NCBI RefSeq assembly: GCF_008035925.1
Contig: NZ_CP036264.1
Span: 767,774 to 831,773, forward strand
From: Stieleria maiorica
GTDB lineage: Bacteria > Planctomycetota > Planctomycetia > Pirellulales > Pirellulaceae
Reading direction: 5' to 3'
DNA length: 64,000 bases
Shown here: one piece after another, positions 34,495-43,246 of the stretch
How the letters are laid out: each line of letters begins with the position of its first letter
Position numbering within the stretch: position 1 is the stretch's first letter
Made by a program: the position numbers and the translations under genes
Notes under the pieces: generated by a model
The model's input: only the letters and a program-made list of their open reading frames with translations
Database searches by the model: none
What the model was told of the DNA's origin: nothing

Positions 34495-34935
34495 ATGCAT
34501 TCAAATCCCACCCTCACCGCGGAAGACCCCCTCGGCACGCAATCGATCGCCGAGCATGGGGGATTCGTTGAAAACACACTCGGCGACGATGTTGCGTCTC
34601 TGATTCAATCGACAGGCGGATACCGAGGCCCGGATCGTCGCGCCAGCCGCCGGATCCCACGAACGCTCGAAATCACTGTGCAGCCGCTGGACGTCCAACT
34701 GAACGAGTGGGCGAGGCCGTTTTTTGCGATCACACGCGACGTCAGCCAAGGCGGACTGGCCTATCTGAGTTCCCAGAAAGCCGATTTTGAAAAAGCCGTT
34801 GTGTCGTTAAACGACGGCATCGCGCCGGGGATCGTCTGCCGAATCTGCAACACGTCGTTGGTGCACAGCTTGGGGAAAGAAGAAGTCTGGCTGACGAACG
34901 TGCAGTTTTTGCACGTCTACCAACGCCGCAAGTAG
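34495..34935 (+). CDS. PilZ-domain protein
   Basis: A 146-residue protein from ATG 34495. The frame extends to a TTG at 34411, but the added residues are not domain-like. YRGPDRRASRRIPR carries the Arg-rich RxxxR c-di-GMP-binding element and DVSQGGLAYL the (D/N)xSxxG element, so it probably binds c-di-GMP. The N-terminal 45 residues are polar and probably disordered. It is a single-domain effector without an attached output. Its placement after a nucleotide-sugar epimerase suggests, but does not show, control of exopolysaccharide. Confidence 0.82.
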   Translation: MHSNPTLTAEDPLGTQSIAEHGGFVENTLGDDVASLIQSTGGYRGPDRRASRRIPRTLEITVQPLDVQLNEWARPFFAITRDVSQGGLAYLSSQKADFEKAVVSLNDGIAPGIVCRICNTSLVHSLGKEEVWLTNVQFLHVYQRRK

Positions 34936-34947
34936 GCGACACCGACG

Positions 34948-36345
34948 CTAGTTCCCCAAGTCGAACACCGCGACACGCGATTCATCTTTCAGAATCAACT
35001 TGGTTCCGTGGATTGCCGGACTGCAGTAACACGGCTCGCGCATCAACGGCTGTTCGGTAAACGACAGCACCTGGGGCGCTTCGGGATTGAACGCCAGTGA
35101 CGCAAGGTGGCCGCGTTCACCGAGCAACAGGATTGCATTCTGAGTCGCCAAGCCCATGCCACGCCGAAGCACGCTGTGGTAGTTCCAGGCGACCGCGCCG
35201 TTTCCTAAATCAATGCAACGAAACTCCGCGCCGCCTTGTCCGCCTGAGGTGAAGGCGTAGAGATGTCCGTCGCCGAGAATCAGGGTGTTGTATTGACTGT
35301 CGATCGTTCGCCGCTGACGCCAGAGTTCCACGTAGCTTCGATCGGGAAGGATCTTTAAACAGACCGCCCCCAAACCGGCACTGACGACCAGGACCCTGTC
35401 ACCGAAAACCAGTGGCGAAGTTGCGTTGCGCGACAGGTCGCCCTTGCGGCGGAACGGGTAGAACCAATCCGACACGCCTCGATCCGGATCCAGCGACACC
35501 AGGCCTTCGTCGGTCAGCACAAACGCATAGCGCAGGCCCTGGATGGTGGCGACAAACGGAGTCCCATAACTCGCCCCCTGGTCCGTCGCCTGCCACAGCG
35601 TCTTACCGGTTGCCGGATCCAGCGACACCACGCCGGCGTCGCGGTGAAATGCACCCAGATTAAAGATCAGCTGACCGCCGGGGTGTCGTGAATCCCGGTC
35701 GAACAGCGGGCTGGCGCCGACCGGAAAGATGTCGGCTTGAACGTCATAGTCGGCGTGCAGGTCACGCTTCCAGAGCACATCGCCGGTGTCCAGATCAAGG
35801 CACGAAAACTGGCCTTGGCCACCGACGTTGAACACTCGCCGCTGATCGGGATCGATGATCGGTGTGCTGTAGGGACCGTCGCTGTACTCAAAATCACAGA
35901 TTGCCGAGGTCGGATAGGAGTACTGCCATCGCATTCGACCGTCGGCGATTTCGTGGCACTGAACAATCTCGCGATCGCCGACGCGGGAGTTGAAAACCAC
36001 GCCACCTGCGGCTGCGACCGGTGAACCGTAGCCCGTGCCCACCGGGACCTCCCAGACCGGTTCGGGGCCATCGGTCGGCCAGACCGGATTGAGCCGGGCA
36101 TCGGTGACGCTGGTGCGATTCGGGCCGAACAAGGCCGGCCACTGGGGAATGTCCGTTGGAGGCGGAGCCGTGCGGGCGAATTGTTGGGAGACGGCTTCCA
36201 CCACGCGTGCGTCCGGGACGTCCACCCCGCTCGGTTCGATCAAGGGGCGATCATGGAGGGCCGGTGGCGGCGCGCAGCCGACCGTGGCCAGTCCAACGAC
36301 CAGCGCGGCAAATCCGGTCGGGATCCAAACTGACGCTCTCCACAT
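34948..36345 (-). CDS. PQQ-type beta-propeller lipoprotein
   Basis: From ATG 36345 (MWRASVWIPTGFAALVVG) a lipoprotein signal ends ATVGC, so Cys at about residue 24 would be lipidated. An upstream ATG at 36423 would bury it. About 440 residues of eight-bladed PQQ-like propeller follow. Repeated motifs include W..P.G.G.GSPV, CLDLDTGDVLWKRDL, VSLDPATGKTLWQA and CIDLGNGAVAWNYHS. No dehydrogenase catalytic residues are evident, so a scaffold or BamB-like role is more likely than a quinoprotein enzyme. It is convergent with the PilZ gene (12-base gap). Confidence 0.8.
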   Translation of the reverse strand: MWRASVWIPTGFAALVVGLATVGCAPPPALHDRPLIEPSGVDVPDARVVEAVSQQFARTAPPPTDIPQWPALFGPNRTSVTDARLNPVWPTDGPEPVWEVPVGTGYGSPVAAAGGVVFNSRVGDREIVQCHEIADGRMRWQYSYPTSAICDFEYSDGPYSTPIIDPDQRRVFNVGGQGQFSCLDLDTGDVLWKRDLHADYDVQADIFPVGASPLFDRDSRHPGGQLIFNLGAFHRDAGVVSLDPATGKTLWQATDQGASYGTPFVATIQGLRYAFVLTDEGLVSLDPDRGVSDWFYPFRRKGDLSRNATSPLVFGDRVLVVSAGLGAVCLKILPDRSYVELWRQRRTIDSQYNTLILGDGHLYAFTSGGQGGAEFRCIDLGNGAVAWNYHSVLRRGMGLATQNAILLLGERGHLASLAFNPEAPQVLSFTEQPLMREPCYCSPAIHGTKLILKDESRVAVFDLGN

Positions 36346-36547
36346 GGGGCGGCAGCATAGCGAGATGCGATGATCGGCTCGAATGCTGTTCGCCGATCTT
36401 GACGGAAACTTCATCCTCCGCACGTCCCGTCTCGACGGGCGTCGGGATTGATTACAATTTCAGCATCTTCTGCCGCCCAGCCTTCGACGTTGCAGCTGGT
36501 CGGCATTCCGCCCCTCTCCACATTCCTCCATCCACACCAGAGCTGAT

Positions 36548-37249
36548 ATGCCCCGCATCGCCACCGCGCTTGCCGCCCTTGCCCTCCTGGCCTCCGCCGG
36601 TTTCTGCCAGGACGATTCGGCGACTCCCACCGAATCCGTCTCCTTGTTCAACGGCAAAGACCTTTCCGGGTGGATCGGCCGCGCCGATTTGTGGTCGGTC
36701 GAAGACGGCCAGATCGTCGGCCGGACCGTCGCGGAAAAGCCGCTGCAACAAAACACGTTCTTGATCTACACCGGCAGCGAGCCGAGTGATTTCGAGCTGA
36801 CGTTCCAGTTCAAGATCGAAAACACGAATTCGGGTGTGCAGTACCGCAGCAAGATCCTGGACAAGGAGAACTTCGTCGTCGGCGGTTACCAGGCCGACAT
36901 CGATTTCTCCAACCGCTATGCCGGAATCCTGTACGAGGAAAAAGGACGCGGCATTCTGGCCGAACGCGGTCAGTCGGTCACGATCGACGAGCAGGGCAAG
37001 AAGACCCGCAAGACGTTTGCCGACGGCAGTAAGCTGGGCAACGGCATTCACCCGGGCCAGTGGAACGAGTACCGCATCGTCGCCAAGGGCAACCATCTGC
37101 AACACTTTATCAACGAAACGATGACGGCCGAGGTCATCGACAACCAAAGCGAAAAGTCCTCGTCCGCGGGCGTGATCGCGTTTCAATTGCACCGCGGCGA
37201 CCCGATGGTGGTGCGATTCAAAAACATCGTGCTGCACCCGGCCAAGTAA
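36548..37249 (+). CDS. DUF1080 (3-keto-disaccharide hydrolase-like) secreted protein
   Basis: A 233-residue protein with a signal peptide (MPRIATALAALALLASAGFC). The DUF1080 opening SLFNGKDLSGWIG is at 32-44 and the family block IENTNSGVQYRSKI near 93. VVGGYQADIDF and WNEYRIVAKGNHLQHFINE follow. This concanavalin-like domain is known as 3-keto-disaccharide hydrolase in one branch and is very common in planctomycetes, often near sulfatases and dehydrogenases. The Cys at the signal-peptide end may be a lipid site, but the lipobox is imperfect. Confidence 0.87.
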   Translation: MPRIATALAALALLASAGFCQDDSATPTESVSLFNGKDLSGWIGRADLWSVEDGQIVGRTVAEKPLQQNTFLIYTGSEPSDFELTFQFKIENTNSGVQYRSKILDKENFVVGGYQADIDFSNRYAGILYEEKGRGILAERGQSVTIDEQGKKTRKTFADGSKLGNGIHPGQWNEYRIVAKGNHLQHFINETMTAEVIDNQSEKSSSAGVIAFQLHRGDPMVVRFKNIVLHPAK

Positions 37250-37389
37250 CGTATAACGCGTTGCTGTGTGGGTGAGGTGTCCAAGGACGGCTCCGCATCG
37301 GGGACGACGGCCCTTCCGGGGTGTCGCTCTGCACGCATTGACGCCCCGCCCGGCTTTCCGATCGACTATGCTTCCGGTAGGAGGATTCT

Positions 37390-38055
37390 ATGAGCAAGTC
37401 GATCTGGGCCGGTGACGATCAAACCGAAACGCTGCTCGTCGCTGCGCGGTCGGGCGATACCGAGGCCGTCAATCGCTTGCTGGAAAAGCACCGGGCACCG
37501 ATCCGGCGGTTGGTCGAACTGCGGCTGGATCGCAAGGTCCAGCGCCGCGTCGATGTCAGCGATGTCGTTCAAGACGTCATGATCGAAGCCAGCGGTCGGC
37601 TCGACAAGTACTTGTCCGACCCGGCCATGGCGTTCCATCTTTGGTTGCGCCAGATCGCATGGGACAGGATCATCGACACCTATCGGCGGCATCGCGTCAG
37701 CGCCAAGCGGAACATGGACCGTGAGCAACCGATGACGTCTCCGGCAGGCCCCGATCAGTCTTCGATGGAGTTGGCGGTCCAGTTGTGCGATCCCGGGCTG
37801 ACCCCTGCGGCGGCGGCGACGCAACGTGAAATCGCCGGCAAGGTCGAACAGGCGATCGAGCGGATGAATGAGCAAGATCGTGAGATCATTCTGATGCGCC
37901 ATTACGAGCACCTGTCCAATTTGGAAGTCGCCGAGGTGCTGGGGGTGAATCCGCCCGCGGCCAGCATGCGTTACTTGCGCGCCGTCCGCCGGCTTCGCGA
38001 GATGCTTCAGGAGGAAGAGGATCAGGCAGCTGCCAGCGAAGAGCGCCACCGGTGA
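37390..38055 (+). CDS. ECF-type RNA polymerase sigma factor (kinase-associated)
   Basis: A 221-residue sigma-70-family factor with AGGAGG just before ATG 37390. Region 2 reads RRVDVSDVVQDVMIEASGRL with WLRQIAWDRIIDTYRRHR, and region 4 reads MNEQDREIILMRHYEHLSNL followed by VAEVLGVN and a helix-turn-helix. The type resembles planctomycete ECF factors that sit beside a Ser/Thr kinase and need no classical anti-sigma factor. Its 3' end overlaps the kinase start by four bases (GTGA at 38052-38055), so the two are translationally coupled. Phosphorylation by the kinase is the likely switch, as reported for such pairs elsewhere. Targets unknown. Confidence 0.9.
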   Translation: MSKSIWAGDDQTETLLVAARSGDTEAVNRLLEKHRAPIRRLVELRLDRKVQRRVDVSDVVQDVMIEASGRLDKYLSDPAMAFHLWLRQIAWDRIIDTYRRHRVSAKRNMDREQPMTSPAGPDQSSMELAVQLCDPGLTPAAAATQREIAGKVEQAIERMNEQDREIILMRHYEHLSNLEVAEVLGVNPPAASMRYLRAVRRLREMLQEEEDQAAASEERHR

Positions 38056-39695
38056 GCGGCCTGTCGGCGGACGCGGAACAGCGGCTGGCGGACCTGTTGG
38101 CCGACATGACCGATGCGATCTGTCGCGACCAACCGATCGATTTCGACCGTGTCTGTCGTGAAAACCCGGACTTGGCGGACGAACTGCGACAGCTGTGGGC
38201 CGCCGTGTTGGTGACCGACACCGCCGGTAACGCAGCGGACCAACGCCCCGCGACACCCTCGGGCGATGACGGCCGCTGGCGACGGTTGAAACTGCCGACC
38301 ACGATCGGCGATTACGAACTGATCGAAGAAGTCGGACGCGGCGGCATGGGCGTCGTCTTTCGCGCCCGCCAAATCAGCCTGGACCGCGAAGTGGCGGTCA
38401 AGATGATTTTGCGCGGACGCTTGGCCAGCGACACCGACCTGGAACGCTTCTTGGCCGAGGCGGCCGCGACAGCCCGTCTGGTGCACCCGGGAATCGTTCC
38501 GGTGTACGAAGTCGGTGACTTCGACGGCCGGCCCTTTTTCAGCATGCAATACATCAAGGGTGAAACGCTTGCCGATCGAGCCGCCCGGGGACCGCTGCCG
38601 CAACGCGCGGCGGCCAGGATCATTGCCGACGTCGCCCGCGCGGTGCAGTTCGCGCACGACCACGGATTCGTCCACCGCGATCTGAAACCCAGCAACGTGC
38701 TGTTGACCAAAGACGGCCAAACGCTGATCACCGACTTCGGGTTGGCCAAGGAGTCGGGCGCCGGCGCCGATTTGACCCGCAGCGGAATGTTGGTCGGAAC
38801 GCCGGCCTACATGTCGCCCGAACAAGCCGGTGGAAGACGTGAATTGCTGGGACCGCCGACCGACATCTATTCCCTCGGAGCGATGCTGTACTTTTCGCTG
38901 ACCGGCCGACCGCCGCTGGTCGCGGAGACTGCCGTCGAGATGGTGATGCTGGTGATCGAACAAGACCCCAGCCCGCCGCGGGCGATTCGCCCGGGACTCG
39001 ATCGCGACCTGGAAATGATCGTGATCCGATGCCTGCAAAAACCGATCGACCTGCGTTACGCATCGGCCGGGGATCTGGCCGACGACCTGGATGCGTTTCT
39101 GGCCGATGAGATCGTCGCGGCGCGGAGCGGAAGGTTCGCCCAGGTGATCGCCCGCATCTTTCGCGAGACCCACCATGCCGCCGTGCTGGAAAACTGGGGC
39201 ACGCTGTGGATGTGGCATTCGCTGGTGCTGTTGGTCGCCGGTTACCTGACCTGGCAACTGGAGTTCCTCGGCTGTGAGAATCGTTACATCTACATGGGCG
39301 TCTGGACGATCGGACTGGGTGCCTGGGCCGCGGTGTTCTGGAAACTCCGCCAGCGGATGGGACCGGTGACGTTCATCGAACGCCAAATCGCCCATGTCTG
39401 GGGCGGCAACATGATCGCCATCGGCATGTTGTTTCCGATCGAGCGACTGCTCGGTCTGGACGTCCTGGTGCTCTCCCCCTTGTTGGGCGTGATTAGTGCG
39501 ACGGTGTTCGTCGTCAAAGCGGGCATGCTGTCGGGGGCGTTCTATTTCCAAGCGATCGCGCTGTTCGCCACCGCCCTGCTGATGGCCGTCGCACCGCGCT
39601 GGGGGCACCTGATCTTCGGCGTCGTCGCCGCGCTCTGTTTTTTCGTCCCCGGGTATCAGTTCTGGCAACGCAAGCGGCGGCGGGAGGCGTTTTAG
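38052..39695 (+). CDS. Membrane Ser/Thr protein kinase coupled to ECF sigma factor
   Basis: A 547-residue kinase starting GTG. An N-terminal helical region of about 80 residues precedes the Hanks-type domain. The glycine loop is VGRGGMGVVFRARQ, the catalytic Lys lies in VAVKM, the loop is FVHRDLKPSNVLL, the Mg site DFGLAK and the substrate site GTPAYMSPEQ. Unlike many planctomycete kinases, which carry long sensor repeats, the C-terminal 190 residues are a compact bundle of about six hydrophobic segments (LWMWHSLVLLVAGYLTW onward) resembling an integral-membrane sensor. It presumably signals membrane or envelope state to the sigma factor encoded immediately upstream. Confidence 0.9.
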   Translation: MSGLSADAEQRLADLLADMTDAICRDQPIDFDRVCRENPDLADELRQLWAAVLVTDTAGNAADQRPATPSGDDGRWRRLKLPTTIGDYELIEEVGRGGMGVVFRARQISLDREVAVKMILRGRLASDTDLERFLAEAAATARLVHPGIVPVYEVGDFDGRPFFSMQYIKGETLADRAARGPLPQRAAARIIADVARAVQFAHDHGFVHRDLKPSNVLLTKDGQTLITDFGLAKESGAGADLTRSGMLVGTPAYMSPEQAGGRRELLGPPTDIYSLGAMLYFSLTGRPPLVAETAVEMVMLVIEQDPSPPRAIRPGLDRDLEMIVIRCLQKPIDLRYASAGDLADDLDAFLADEIVAARSGRFAQVIARIFRETHHAAVLENWGTLWMWHSLVLLVAGYLTWQLEFLGCENRYIYMGVWTIGLGAWAAVFWKLRQRMGPVTFIERQIAHVWGGNMIAIGMLFPIERLLGLDVLVLSPLLGVISATVFVVKAGMLSGAFYFQAIALFATALLMAVAPRWGHLIFGVVAALCFFVPGYQFWQRKRRREAF

Positions 39696-39843
39696 GTTTC
39701 AGGGTTCGGCGACCCGTTTTTCTGTCCACTATTTTTCTGGCATCTCCCCACCCCATCTCTGCTCCCCCTCTCGCTTTGCTCCGTGAGAGGCTACAATTCG
39801 CGACCCTGAAAACCATTCATTCCGAGCGATTTTGAGAGAAGCG

Positions 39844-40224
39844 ATGAGCGATCCATCCGTCACCGGCGTTGTCCACTTGATCGAAGAGACCAAGACCTAT
39901 GGCAGCAAAGGTTTCCGCAAACGTCTGGTGGTTCTGGAGCAAGATAAGGGCAGCTTCACCAACTTCGTACCGGTCGAATTCACCCGCGATTCCTGCGACT
40001 CGGTCGATGAAATGAACGAGGGGGACGAGGTCGAGATCACCTATCGACTGAACGGCCGGCGTTGGCAGAAGGACGCCAATAGCGAAGTCAAATTCTTCGT
40101 CAACGTGGAAGCGACCTCGTTCAAGATCACCGGCAATGCGAACCCCGCCGACGCGATGAGCGAGCGGGTCAGCGACCCCAACGCGGCGTTCAACGAAGCC
40201 AGCGAAGAAGACGCGCCCTTTTAG
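39844..40224 (+). CDS. DUF3127 protein with SSB-like C-terminal tip
   Basis: A 126-residue protein from ATG 39844 (a TTG 12 bases earlier is less likely). The body (GVVHLIEETKTYGSKGFRKR, LVVLEQDKG, NFVPVEFTRD, EGDEVEITYRLNGRRW) matches the DUF3127 pattern, predicted to be OB-like and SSB-related. The C-terminus ends NEASEEDAPF. Bacterial SSB proteins end in an acidic tip with a terminal Pro-Phe that recruits repair enzymes, so this tail is suggestive. DNA binding is inference. The stop codon overlaps the convergent PII gene's stop. Confidence 0.75.
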   Translation: MSDPSVTGVVHLIEETKTYGSKGFRKRLVVLEQDKGSFTNFVPVEFTRDSCDSVDEMNEGDEVEITYRLNGRRWQKDANSEVKFFVNVEATSFKITGNANPADAMSERVSDPNAAFNEASEEDAPF

Positions 40225-40568
40225 ATCGCTTCGCTGCCGGTTTCTCCGGTGCGGATGCGGATGCAGTCGTCCATCGGCAGGACAAAAATCTTGCCGTCGC
40301 CGATTTCGCCGGCGTCACCGGACCGGCCGCCGGATAAGATCGCCTCAATCGTCGGATTGACAAACTCTTCGTTGACGGCGATTTGCAATTGCACCTTGCG
40401 GAGCAGGTTGACGCTGAATTCGGTGCCGCGGTAGTTGCCCGATTGCCCCTTCTGGCGACCGAATCCCTGGCAATCCAGCACGGTCAAACGGTGCACGTCA
40501 ACCTGCGTCAACGCTTCTTTGACCGCCTCGAGCTTCGTCGGTTGAATGATGGCAATGATCAGTTTCAC
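40221..40568 (-). CDS. glnB: PII nitrogen-signalling protein with Phe at the Tyr51 position
   Basis: A 115-residue PII protein. GFGRQKGQSGNYRGTEF is the T-loop and EIGDGKIFVLPMDDCIRIRTGE the C-terminal nucleotide-binding block. Aligned with E. coli GlnB from residue 1 without gaps, Tyr46 is kept but residue 51, the uridylylated Tyr, is Phe. Residue 49 (Ser in cyanobacterial PII, phosphorylated there) is Thr. A three-residue insertion (SGGRSGDAGE) lies in the B-loop. It should still bind ATP/ADP and 2-oxoglutarate, but GlnD-type modification is unlikely. No amtB or glnA is adjacent, so the partner is unclear. Confidence 0.9.
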   Translation of the reverse strand: MKLIIAIIQPTKLEAVKEALTQVDVHRLTVLDCQGFGRQKGQSGNYRGTEFSVNLLRKVQLQIAVNEEFVNPTIEAILSGGRSGDAGEIGDGKIFVLPMDDCIRIRTGETGSEAI

Positions 40569-41405
40569 AGTCGCTGGGCCCTTTGATGGTTTCCGCCGAA
40601 CGCATCATCCAATCGTGATCGCGTCTCTCCAGTGGCGACTATAACCGACCGGCTGCGAGCGACAAACGCCCCGTCGAATGGCCGCCGCTAGAAAACACGC
40701 CGCTAAAAAGCCCGTGCTCGGAGGAGCGAGGCGGACACTCCTCCGAGCGGGGCAGCTTCCGGCCCGGGACGGGACCGAGAGTTCCAAAACCCGGCGCTTG
40801 CTTGAAGCACCGGGGTGGCTGAACATGCGGCGTTGCCAGAAGAGGTGTTCTCGGTGCCCTGCCACCAGCCGAGACAAGTCTCGACTGGCGTCAGGGCAGC
40901 GGTAGGTAGAACCACTTGTTTTGTTGATCGCCGGCTAGGACGATTCGAGACAGTTGCATCTGACGGACCAAAACGTCGCCCTGGAATGAGCGTGTCGTCG
41001 CAAGTCGCTAGCAATATGAGACTTAAAAAAAATAGAAGATCTTCAGACCCGCCCGGTACGCCGGTTCGAATCAACGGATCCAAGCTCGATGCCCAGCAGG
41101 CATGCAGACGTGTGCCAACGAATTAGGCAGACGCTCCAGAGCGGATAAAGCCCCCCCTCGTTGCCATGGTCGTGCCGTAATCAAGACTCGTTCCAAGGCC
41201 CGCGGCTAGCGCCGTCGGCTCATAGCGATAGGTGGCATTGGGCTGGCGTTAAACGACGGGTCTCGAGAGGGTTTGGAATCGAAACCGTCAAAATCCGACA
41301 GACGAAAACAATTCCGTTCCCAGGCGGAGCCTGGAAACGAGGGATGAAATCACTGGGCCTCGGGAAGGGACGCTTGCTTCGTGTTGCCGTCGACTCGACC
41401 ACCTG
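40569..41405. other. Long non-coding stretch (about 840 bp) with hairpins and decayed repeats
   Basis: No open frame here looks like a protein. Structures visible are an 11-base perfect hairpin gctcggaggag / ctcctccgagc (40716-40726 with 40738-40748), a small cgagac/gtctcg hairpin near 40874, a half copy of the 15165-15286 palindrome at 41195-41222 and a family D stem at 41313-41342 (gttcccaggcggagcctgga). It separates the PII promoter from the porin terminator. A transcribed RNA is possible, but I see no promoter or known RNA signature. Confidence 0.5.
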
Positions 41406-41446
41406 AAAAACAAAAAAGACCGCGTCCACCCTGGGGCGGACGCGGC
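41406..41446 (-). terminator. Intrinsic terminator of the first porin gene
   Basis: Read on the minus strand, a 13-bp GC-rich stem (gaccgcgtccacc at 41418-41430 on the plus strand with its partner at 41434-41446) with a four-base loop is followed by a T-run (bases 41417 to 41406). It starts 30 bases after the stop at 41476. Confidence 0.92.
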
Positions 41447-41475
41447 CTGTTGCGGGAATCGCGTTTGCGATCGTT

Positions 41476-42840
41476 TTAGAACAAGAAGATCGTGTCGATG
41501 CCGAACGTCGTCTGCTCTTCGCCTTCGTCCAGTCCGGCGACCAAGTCGTCGTCCCAGTCGAAGCGGATTTCGGGACGCACGACCACGTTGGCGTGCGGCT
41601 TGTAGTTGACGCCCATGGTCAGGGCGAAGATGTCGGTCTCGGTGCCGTAGGCGCTGAAGACACCTTCTTGGTTGTACCACTCGAAACGTGTTCCGGCGGC
41701 CAGGCAATCCGACAGCGTGTAGATCAGGTACTGGTTGATCCCGAAGGTGTTCCGCACGCCGGCGTCGTTCTGGTTTTCGGTGTCCAGGTAGTCGCTTTGG
41801 AAGATGTACTGCAAGCTGTCGGTCAGCGCGACATCGGCGACGATCGAGTGCATGTAGCCCTTTTCGGTGTTGCCGCCCTTGTCGGCGAAGCGACCGGCGA
41901 CGGTGGCGTAGATCAGGCTGATGTCTTCGTTGAGCGCCAAGGAGACACCGCCCAGGAACGAGTCGCCGTTGTCTTCAAAACCGCTGTCCCAACCGAACGT
42001 GTAACCGCCATAGACTTCGACGTCTTCGCTGACGGCCAGCGTTGCCAGTGCACCGGTGTGGGTGAAGGGCTCGCTGTTGTACATCGTGTAGGCGTGGCTG
42101 TAGAAGAAGTTGTCCGGGGCGGTCACGACTTCCCATCCGATGATGGTGTAGAAGTGTCCGACCTTGACCGACAGGTCTCCGTAGCCGGCTTCCAGATACA
42201 ACTGGGGCATGGCGTGACCGTAGTCGGGGCCGTTGTCCCAATCATTGTCCCAGTGGTTGTTGTCGATGCCGAAGGCTTGGGTGTCTTGGGAATCGGTACC
42301 GTAGATGTAGTCGATGCGACCGCCGATGTCGAAACCGCAGGACGTGTCGATCGCCTTTTCCGCCCACAGCCAGGCTTGGTGCAGTTGGTATTCATCGGGC
42401 CGGCTGTTGAACAGCGGCAGGGCGTCGGTGTGGTACCCCATTTGGACCCAACCGCCGGCGGACAGGTTGCCGCATTCGCCGAACAGGGCAAACGGTTCGC
42501 CCAGATCGCAGCCGCCCAGCTTGCTGAAGAATCCGTTGCCGAAACCACAGCCGCAACCGGAGTCACAGCCGCCATCACAACCGGCGTCGCAACCCACATC
42601 ACATCCGACCAATGCGTCGGCGCCACAATCCGGTTCGCAAGCGGCGACGTCGCAGTCGCAAGGTGTTTCGCATCCGCAGCCGAGATCCTCGGTGCAGCCG
42701 ACCTGGGCGACTTCGGCGGACGCGCCGGGGGCGGCCTGGTACAGGGCGTGATAGTTCCCATCGGCAGACGGTCCACCGGCCAGGGCATTGCCGCCAAAGC
42801 ACAACAACGCAAGTGTGCTGAATAACAGTTTTCGTTTCAT
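41476..42840 (-). CDS. BBP2-type outer-membrane porin with Cys-rich N-terminal region
   Basis: A 454-residue protein with a signal peptide (MKRKLLFSTLALLCFGGNAL). Residues about 48-115 contain a dense Cys/Gly/Asp stretch (CGCETPCDCDVAACEPDCGA, then repeated CD.GCD units). The beta-barrel begins at GGWVQMGYHTDALPLFNSRP and runs through alternating aromatic strands to the C-terminal FGIDTIFLF, which has the terminal Phe of outer-membrane proteins. The barrel resembles the BBP2/OmpL-type porins of planctomycetes. Its paralogue lies 400 bases upstream on the same strand. The start has GAGGGAG in front. The gene ends at its own intrinsic terminator. The Cys region may form disulfides or bind metal. 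Confidence 0.88.
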   Translation of the reverse strand: MKRKLLFSTLALLCFGGNALAGGPSADGNYHALYQAAPGASAEVAQVGCTEDLGCGCETPCDCDVAACEPDCGADALVGCDVGCDAGCDGGCDSGCGCGFGNGFFSKLGGCDLGEPFALFGECGNLSAGGWVQMGYHTDALPLFNSRPDEYQLHQAWLWAEKAIDTSCGFDIGGRIDYIYGTDSQDTQAFGIDNNHWDNDWDNGPDYGHAMPQLYLEAGYGDLSVKVGHFYTIIGWEVVTAPDNFFYSHAYTMYNSEPFTHTGALATLAVSEDVEVYGGYTFGWDSGFEDNGDSFLGGVSLALNEDISLIYATVAGRFADKGGNTEKGYMHSIVADVALTDSLQYIFQSDYLDTENQNDAGVRNTFGINQYLIYTLSDCLAAGTRFEWYNQEGVFSAYGTETDIFALTMGVNYKPHANVVVRPEIRFDWDDDLVAGLDEGEEQTTFGIDTIFLF

Positions 42841-43162
42841 GGGTCTCCCTCGTCGTCCTTATCTCAGAACGTCTCTTTTTCCTTGGTATTGCGAAGCGTG
42901 TGATCGGTAGACACATCGAGCCGCAGCCCGGTTGTCCGCGGGGCTGTCGCTCGACGTGTCGGGCGGTATCTGAAGGACATCAGACGCCCGCCTTGCGAGA
43001 GCGCCGATCGAAAACCGCTTGACCATCTTCCAAGAGATGTATCGGGAGTCGCTTGCCAAGAAATCGACTGTTCTGGATTTTCGCATTTCGCCAGAATTGC
43101 CAGTCTTAACACGAGGTGTTAATTCGTACCGGTCAGGTCGCGTTTGCCGCGGACCGGCCACG
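42841..43162. other. Intergenic region between the two porin genes
   Basis: No gene is supported. Being 5' to porin 1 and 3' to the porin 2 terminator, it must hold an independent porin 1 promoter, with a long leader likely. GAGGGAGACCC directly precedes the ATG on the minus strand. No conserved hairpin is evident apart from the porin 2 terminator at its right-hand end. Confidence 0.5.
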
Positions 43163-43205
43163 AAAAAAGCCGGCGGCCGCTCGAGGGGGTCGAGCAGCCA
43201 CCGGC
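43163..43205 (-). terminator. Intrinsic terminator of the second porin gene
   Basis: On the minus strand a 15-bp stem (partners 43191-43205 and 43169-43183, with two G-T wobbles) and a seven-base loop are followed by six T (43168 to 43163). It starts about 42 bases after the stop at 43247. Confidence 0.92.
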
Positions 43206-43246
43206 CGTTGCGTTTGACCGATTCGGTCGATCGAAACGATGCTTGG

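Noticed and set aside
38022..39668. Minus-strand frame of 548 codons opposite the kinase
   Set aside because: His/Arg/Gln-rich antisense reading in high-GC DNA, with no motif.
41058..41080. tRNA T-arm-like ggttcgaatc
   Set aside because: The flanking bases do not pair as a T stem, and no acceptor, D or anticodon arms can be drawn upstream.
40569..41405. RNase P, tmRNA or 6S RNA in the long non-coding stretch
   Set aside because: None of the known core signatures could be recognised, and hairpins there match dispersed repeats.
41593..42825. Long plus-strand frame opposite porin 1 (410 codons)
   Set aside because: It is the antisense shadow of a clear porin gene, lacks protein-like composition and has no ribosome site. 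The same holds for 43019-44596.
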